Assembly (NCBI GenBank): GCA_019694795.1 | Contig: JAIBBF010000011.1 | Coordinates: forward strand, 1-64,000 | Source of the DNA: Flavobacteriales bacterium | Lineage (GTDB): Bacteria > Bacteroidota > Bacteroidia > Flavobacteriales_D > UBA2798 | DNA length: 64,000 bases | Reading direction: 5' to 3' | Shown: one piece after another, positions 59,173 to 64,000 of the stretch | Position numbering within the stretch: position 1 is the stretch's first letter | How the letters are laid out: each line of letters opens with the position of its first letter | Made by a program: the position numbers and the translations under genes | Notes under the pieces: model-generated | What the model was told of the DNA's origin: nothing | Database searches by the model: none | What the model saw: the letters and a program-made list of their open reading frames with translations, nothing else

Positions 59173-62100
59173 TCATTCCAGCAAGACAAAGGCGGACCAG
59201 TAATACGGATCGTATTTTAAACGCATTTTCTTTTGGGTGACATCAAATGCTTTCCGGATATCGTTAGAACGGATTAACTGCGTGTAGAACTCCGACATAA
59301 ATTCTGCAGTTTCTTTATCGGGCACCTGCCATAAACTCATCAATAAAAATTGCGCTCCGGCCATTTTAAAGGCGCGTTGCAAACCAAAAACACCTTCGCT
59401 GGTCTTTATGTCGCCCAGCGCTGTTTCGCAGGCAGAAAGCACCACTAATTTGGTTTTACGTAAATCGAGATTAGAAACTTCGAGCGCGGTTAAAACTCCA
59501 TCCTCACCTTCGGCGAATGGATCTCTGCTCCACACATCATTTGCTCCGGCCAAAACAATTCCGCTGCGCATTAAGGGATTTTTATTGCTCACAAAACTTA
59601 ATCCGGCGTAAGAAGATTGTCCACGAAAAACAATGGTTGAATCGATTTCAATCGCGCTTTCAATCACCTCTTTTTTTACAAGATCCGGATCGGGATAGAA
59701 AAATCCGTGAGTAGAAATATGAATAAATGAAGAATTGGAAATATTTAACTTCAGGTTTTCTTCCGTTGCTTCTTTCGAGGAAAAATAGAGATAATTGCGT
59801 TTGTTCTTTTTTAATACAGCAGCAATATCCGCTGTTTCTTTTTGCGTGCCCGGAAGATATTTCCAGATTTCATGCTCTTTATCGTTGGCATTAAACTCTA
59901 CCCCTCCTACAATAAACATACTTTCATGCTGATCATATTCAGGTAGTGTGCGGTTCACCAATTTTCCGGAACTGCTCAATTGATGCATTTGATAGAGGTC
60001 GCACAAATACACGTTTTGCGATTGAGCAATGGATGAAAACGAAACCTTATGCAATAATCCGCTGGGCGAATAATAAATCTTTTTAACCCCCTTTAACGAT
60101 TTCTCCAATGGTCGCCAGATTTTATCATACAACTCCGTTTTCGTTTCATTTCGTTTTCCGTAAACGGAATTGACGTAGTTTAAATTGTTTCCGGGATATA
60201 CCCCAAGAATGGACTTTAAATCATCTTCTGTACATAATGAAATTAACTCCGGATGAATGCTCTCGGGACGAATCAGCAAGGCCACATAAATGGTTTCGCG
60301 ATTTTTATCGATCGATTTTTTAAAGTGAACAAACTCAATGGCACATTCTCCTTTTTTGAGGGTGGACCGAACCTGTTTCCAGTCGAGCTTTCTGAGTTTT
60401 TCCACGTCCTCAAAGGAACCGGATTGTTTAATCAGATTTCGCTCAAGTTCTTCTGCCCTTGCTTCCATCTCTTTTGTTTCATTCCCCTTTGCCGATGCAG
60501 CTGCAATTTTTGTTTTCAATTCCACCAACTGGTTGTAGTATCGGATTAGACTTGTATCCGACCCGTTAAGAATGGTCTGCCGTAAATAAGTACTCGATTT
60601 TAAGGACAATCCTTTCGACGTTATCACCATGTTGTACATGGTGTCGGTAAGCAAAGGATATTTTTGGTGATAACGCGTAGTGAAATCGTAATACAGATTA
60701 TATTCCTTTTCGAGCGACATAAAAAATTCTTCACGCTCCTTTTCCGATAAGGTAAAATAACTTGTCTCCAATTCTTTATTCAAGGTATTCCGGATTATCG
60801 ATAAATAATAGAGCGACGAATCCAGCTTTTCGCTTCGCACAAAACCACTGTATAAAGCTCTTGCTGCAAAGCGGGTTTTCTCGGGTGAACCAATTCCCCG
60901 TGTTGCATTCATCGATAAGCGTCCATATTCCAAAGCACGTGTCAAACTATCCATTTCAATATAATTCGAGGCGATGTTACCATAATTGGTAATGGTGTTG
61001 GGAGTAAATCCTAAATCCAGATATACGTGCAATGCCCGCAAATTATAATCAATGCTTTTTTGATATTCGTGATTGTTATAATACACATTGGCCAAATTGG
61101 AAAGGTTGTTTGCTTCATTTCCTTTAAATCCCAATTTCCGGCATAGCACCAAAGCCTGATTGTAATAGTTTTCTGCCTGATCAAAATTATCCAGTAAAAA
61201 ATAAGCATTGCCGATATTCCCCAACACATACACTTCCGATTCTTCACTCTTCGCTGCCCGGGCATAGGTTAATGCCTTTAATTGATATTCGAGTGCTTTA
61301 TTATAATTTCCGTTTCCCTGATAAACCAATCCGATATTGGTAAGACTACTGCTGATGTCTTTCGTTTTTTCGAGTTGCTCGTTTAGTTTTAAGGACATCA
61401 AATGATACTCGAGCGCAAGCGGAGCATTACCGAGGTATTGATAATCTAAACCCAGATTTCCCAATGGACTCGCCTGACCGGGAAGATTATTTAATTCCTT
61501 TTGGATAGCCAGGGCCTGCAAATTATATTTCACGGCAAGTGTATAATTTCCCATCATATTCATCACGATGGCCATGTTCCCTAAATTATTGGCAATACCA
61601 ATGCGGTTATTGATCGATTCACTCAGTTGAAGCGCCTGTTCCGTAAACTGACGGCACAATTCAAGATTTCCAAGTTTGCGGTGAATGATACCGAGATTCC
61701 CTAAGTGACGTAATTGACCCGAAACATTATTGATGGAGCGATCCATCTCCAATGCCTTTTCATACGTTTGAATGGCCTTCTGAAAATCGCCCAGGCCATC
61801 TTCTGCCAAACCAATATTTCCGATTAAAATAGCACTGCGACTAATATCATTTCTTTTGGTAGCAAGCACTAATCCTTCTTCGAACGATGCTTTGGCCAAT
61901 GAATCTTTTTCAAAATCGAGATAGGCTAATCCAAGGGCATTGCATTGAAAAATAATTCCGACCTCATCATTAATTTCTTTACAAACAGCGAGTGCCAGTT
62001 TAAAATTTACAATGGCCTCTGCATATTTTCCCAATGAACGATTTAAATGTCCTTTATCAGCCAAAACACGGGAACGCGTTTTTTTACAGATAAAAGAGCT

Positions 62101-62469
62101 GCAATCATTCAACAAGTCCAGCGCCTGATTATAGTTTTGAAATGCATTTTCTGTCTGGAAAACGCTAGCATACAAATAACCTCTGCGATACACCGCACGC
62201 GCCATTCCGATTTTCCATTTCGACTTCTGTGCAATTTCAAAAGCACGGTTAGAGCAATAGAGCGCCGTATCGGGCATGCTCCGGGTCAATTGATTGCATA
62301 AATCGATATACGCATTTACGGCCAGCGTATCATTGGCGAACGATGGTTTTTTCAGGTTGGAATAATCCTTTACGATAGAAAATAAGGAATCGGTATACTG
62401 ACTTTGTCCCTTACTACCTGAAAAAATAATAAGGAAGAAAATGGATAAAATAAATCGATAATTCATCAT
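59173..62469 (-). CDS. TPR-CHAT protein, exported
   Basis: A 1098-residue protein with a signal peptide (MNYRFILSIFFLIIFSGSKG). Residues about 60-560 are a long array of about a dozen tetratricopeptide repeats with the pattern GNLGLxYxxLGNxxxALEY (for example GNIGLAEDGLGDFQKAIQTYE). A coiled linker follows (KTKIAAASAKGNETKEMEARAEELERNL). The C-terminal part, about 810-1098, is a CHAT (caspase HetF associated with TPRs) domain: the catalytic His is H921 in HISTHGFFYPD and the catalytic Cys is C1014 in LSACETALGDIK. It ends WSAFVLLE. CHAT proteins are proteases; in bacteria they act as effectors or in surface processing. It lies 23 bases after a second CHAT gene, so the two form an operon. Confidence 0.9.
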   Translation of the reverse strand: MMNYRFILSIFFLIIFSGSKGQSQYTDSLFSIVKDYSNLKKPSFANDTLAVNAYIDLCNQLTRSMPDTALYCSNRAFEIAQKSKWKIGMARAVYRRGYLYASVFQTENAFQNYNQALDLLNDCSSFICKKTRSRVLADKGHLNRSLGKYAEAIVNFKLALAVCKEINDEVGIIFQCNALGLAYLDFEKDSLAKASFEEGLVLATKRNDISRSAILIGNIGLAEDGLGDFQKAIQTYEKALEMDRSINNVSGQLRHLGNLGIIHRKLGNLELCRQFTEQALQLSESINNRIGIANNLGNMAIVMNMMGNYTLAVKYNLQALAIQKELNNLPGQASPLGNLGLDYQYLGNAPLALEYHLMSLKLNEQLEKTKDISSSLTNIGLVYQGNGNYNKALEYQLKALTYARAAKSEESEVYVLGNIGNAYFLLDNFDQAENYYNQALVLCRKLGFKGNEANNLSNLANVYYNNHEYQKSIDYNLRALHVYLDLGFTPNTITNYGNIASNYIEMDSLTRALEYGRLSMNATRGIGSPEKTRFAARALYSGFVRSEKLDSSLYYLSIIRNTLNKELETSYFTLSEKEREEFFMSLEKEYNLYYDFTTRYHQKYPLLTDTMYNMVITSKGLSLKSSTYLRQTILNGSDTSLIRYYNQLVELKTKIAAASAKGNETKEMEARAEELERNLIKQSGSFEDVEKLRKLDWKQVRSTLKKGECAIEFVHFKKSIDKNRETIYVALLIRPESIHPELISLCTEDDLKSILGVYPGNNLNYVNSVYGKRNETKTELYDKIWRPLEKSLKGVKKIYYSPSGLLHKVSFSSIAQSQNVYLCDLYQMHQLSSSGKLVNRTLPEYDQHESMFIVGGVEFNANDKEHEIWKYLPGTQKETADIAAVLKKNKRNYLYFSSKEATEENLKLNISNSSFIHISTHGFFYPDPDLVKKEVIESAIEIDSTIVFRGQSSYAGLSFVSNKNPLMRSGIVLAGANDVWSRDPFAEGEDGVLTALEVSNLDLRKTKLVVLSACETALGDIKTSEGVFGLQRAFKMAGAQFLLMSLWQVPDKETAEFMSEFYTQLIRSNDIRKAFDVTQKKMRLKYDPYYWSAFVLLE

Positions 62470-62492
62470 ATAAATTGCGTTGTTATAAGCGC

Positions 62493-64000
62493 TTAATAAA
62501 GTAATACAAATGCCGCCCAGAAATAGGGATCGTATTTCTGTTGCATTTTATGTTGTGTTTTATTGAAGGCATCCTGGATGTTTTTACTCTTGAGCAAATT
62601 CGCATAAAACAACTCCATGAACTCTGCCGTTTCTTTATCCGGGACTTCCCATAAACTTAACATCATGTACTGAACGCCTGCCATTTTAAACGCACGTTGC
62701 AATCCATACACACCATCTTTTCCGCGTATATCACCTAAGCCGGTTTCGCAGGCCGACAATACCACCAATTGCGCTTTTCGCAAATCGAGTGAAGAAATTT
62801 CAAGCGCGGTTAACACCCCATCCTCTTCACCCGGAGCTAGTTCTTCCTGCCACACTTTATTGGCACCGGCTAATACAATGCCCGAACGCATCAGTGGATT
62901 TGCATTCAACATAAATTTAAACTCCGCATTCGCTTTGGCTCCGCGAAAAGAAAGATCTTCTTGCACTTCCGTTTCTGCCTTTTGCTCTGCATAATACATG
63001 GCCGGATCCGGAAAGAAAAATCCATGAGTGGCCAAATGGATAAGGGAGGATTGTGTCGATAAGGATTTAAATACGGATTCATCGGCCCGGGTGGAATCGT
63101 AATAATCTACCGGAAACTTTTTACTGCGAAAAATACGGGTCAACGATTCCGCTTCTGCTTTAGTTCCGGGTAAGTAATTCCACACGGCATTAGAAGATGT
63201 ACTCATTCCGTAATCAATTCCACCATATAGCAAGGCCTTTCCTTTACTTAAGGATGGATCTGCATGTTGTTTAATGGTGGTTGTATTGGAAACGCAGCGT
63301 AATTGGTATTTTTTAGACAACCAGATTCCAGATGGATCACGCAAAGCGGCGAATGAAACTTTATGGAGGAGTCCTTCCGGAGAATAAAAAATGGTTTGCG
63401 AATGATGCAAATGCTGTTCAAGTGGTTTCCAGATTAAATCATACAATGCATTTGTTCCTGATCGTTGAGTTCCATATACCCCTTTAACCCGATCGAAATC
63501 TGCACCTCCAGTATTTAATGCCTCCATCAATTGTTGTTCATTGCAGAGTTGAACCATTTCCGGAAATTTTGCATCGTGCCGAATGATCAGCGCCATATAC
63601 TGATCCTGCTCCTGGTCCAGATAACGGTCCCGGTAACTCATAAATTCAATCGCCACTTCACCGGGTGATAAGCGTTTTTGAACCTGTTGCCATTGGTATT
63701 GATCGCGATTATCAAATTCCATAAATGCTGCTGATAGTTGAACCAATTCCTTCTCGAGTTGATTCACTTCTTCTTCGGCTTTAGCCGTGTTTTCATTGTT
63801 GTTGTATTGTTCCGCCATGGCACTTCGTTTATCCAGCCATTGCGCATATTTTAGTTTTAATGTATCGTTATCCGAGCTGTTAATGGCATGCGATAATGCA
63901 CTGGTGCTTCGCAGCATCATTCCTTTATTTCGCGTTAAGGCCGAATAAACGCGTCCGATCAATTGTGGTTCTTGTTCCTTGCGAAAAAAAGCGTAGGAAT
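62493..64000 (-). CDS. Second CHAT protein, N-terminus beyond the window edge
   Basis: The frame is open to the last base, so only the C-terminal 500 or so residues are seen and the upstream part, probably TPRs, lies beyond 64000. The visible part begins with a coiled linker (WLDKRSAMAEQYNNNENTA) and a CHAT domain: GLLHKVSFAAL, catalytic His in HLATHGFFFPDPA, catalytic Cys in LSACETGLGDIRGKDGV and the end FWAAFVLLY. It closely matches the CHAT domain of the next gene downstream (RAFKMAGxQ, LSLWxVPDKETAEFM and YDPYxW are shared), so the pair arose by tandem duplication. No promoter is seen here because the start is outside. Confidence 0.88.
   Translation of the reverse strand, partial: SYAFFRKEQEPQLIGRVYSALTRNKGMMLRSTSALSHAINSSDNDTLKLKYAQWLDKRSAMAEQYNNNENTAKAEEEVNQLEKELVQLSAAFMEFDNRDQYQWQQVQKRLSPGEVAIEFMSYRDRYLDQEQDQYMALIIRHDAKFPEMVQLCNEQQLMEALNTGGADFDRVKGVYGTQRSGTNALYDLIWKPLEQHLHHSQTIFYSPEGLLHKVSFAALRDPSGIWLSKKYQLRCVSNTTTIKQHADPSLSKGKALLYGGIDYGMSTSSNAVWNYLPGTKAEAESLTRIFRSKKFPVDYYDSTRADESVFKSLSTQSSLIHLATHGFFFPDPAMYYAEQKAETEVQEDLSFRGAKANAEFKFMLNANPLMRSGIVLAGANKVWQEELAPGEEDGVLTALEISSLDLRKAQLVVLSACETGLGDIRGKDGVYGLQRAFKMAGVQYMMLSLWEVPDKETAEFMELFYANLLKSKNIQDAFNKTQHKMQQKYDPYFWAAFVLLY

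Noticed and set aside
59173-64000. A CRISPR-associated TPR-CHAT (Craspase) system
   Set aside because: No CRISPR repeats, Cas7-like fusion effector or other cas gene is visible within 5 kb, and the first protein has a signal peptide. Craspase components are cytoplasmic.
1-64000. tRNA or rRNA genes, insertion sequences, integrases or CRISPR arrays
   Set aside because: I looked for tRNA-like cloverleaf arms, conserved rRNA stretches, transposase motifs and regularly spaced repeats in the spacers and saw none. Most spacers are too short to hold them.

Overview
The window looks like chromosomal DNA of a free-living member of the Bacteroidota. The evidence is type A and type B C-terminal sorting domains of the type IX secretion system (T9SS) on several exported proteins, a SprB-repeat adhesin, gliding-associated C-terminal domains, a class I HMG-CoA reductase with a type 1 IPP isomerase (mevalonate route), and recurrent promoter boxes of the Bacteroidota form TAnnTTTG. 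Genes are packed tightly: many neighbours overlap by 1-7 bases (ATGA or TAATG junctions) and several convergent pairs are 0-4 bases apart. I see no rRNA, tRNA, CRISPR array, insertion sequence, phage or integrase.

Layout. 0-5.3 kb: the 3' part of pheS, a small unknown gene, a T9SS cargo with an odd cysteine-rich N-terminus, HMG-CoA reductase, a lone receiver domain and a PfkB-family sugar kinase. 5.3-9.0 kb: a three-gene operon of exported proteins. 9.2-15.9 kb: a probable light and oxidative stress island. It holds a photolyase and a peroxiredoxin facing an operon of ECF sigma, crtI, crtB, an unknown exported protein, idi, a 6-pyruvoyl-tetrahydropterin synthase homologue and folE. 16.1-26.4 kb: an exported CotH-like kinase, an unknown 548-residue protein, a CapA-type metallophosphatase, a LysE exporter, a membrane di-iron hydroxylase, a cation/proton antiporter, a T9SS multicopper oxidase behind a perfect CRP-type palindrome, and a thioesterase.

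26.4-33.2 kb: a YceI-like lipoprotein with an orphan biotin carrier protein, an M1 aminopeptidase, the purN-marC-rnhA operon and a nitroreductase with all three substrate-binding residues of iodotyrosine deiodinase. 33.3-44.9 kb: three large exported proteins. These are an alpha-2-macroglobulin with an intact thioester motif and a TonB plug domain inserted in the middle, the SprB-repeat T9SS adhesin, and a VPS10/BNR propeller protein. 44.9-48.6 kb: a long-chain polyprenyl diphosphate synthase, an unknown exported protein and rlmN. 48.7-55.3 kb: a complete tetR-tolC-adaptor-RND efflux operon. 55.6-59.2 kb: asnS, rpoN and a PAP2-like membrane protein. 59.2-64.0 kb: two tandem CHAT-protease proteins, one with a long TPR array and one cut by the window edge.

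Isoprenoid genes (HMG-CoA reductase, idi, crtB/crtI, polyprenyl synthase) are scattered, and together suggest mevalonate-derived IPP feeding carotenoids and a quinone side chain. The candidates most worth a second look are the macroglobulin/TonB-plug chimera, the dehalogenase-like nitroreductase, the tandem CHAT pair, the CRP-type site at the multicopper oxidase and the carotenoid/pterin/photolyase island. All functional statements come from reading motifs by eye; no database search was run.
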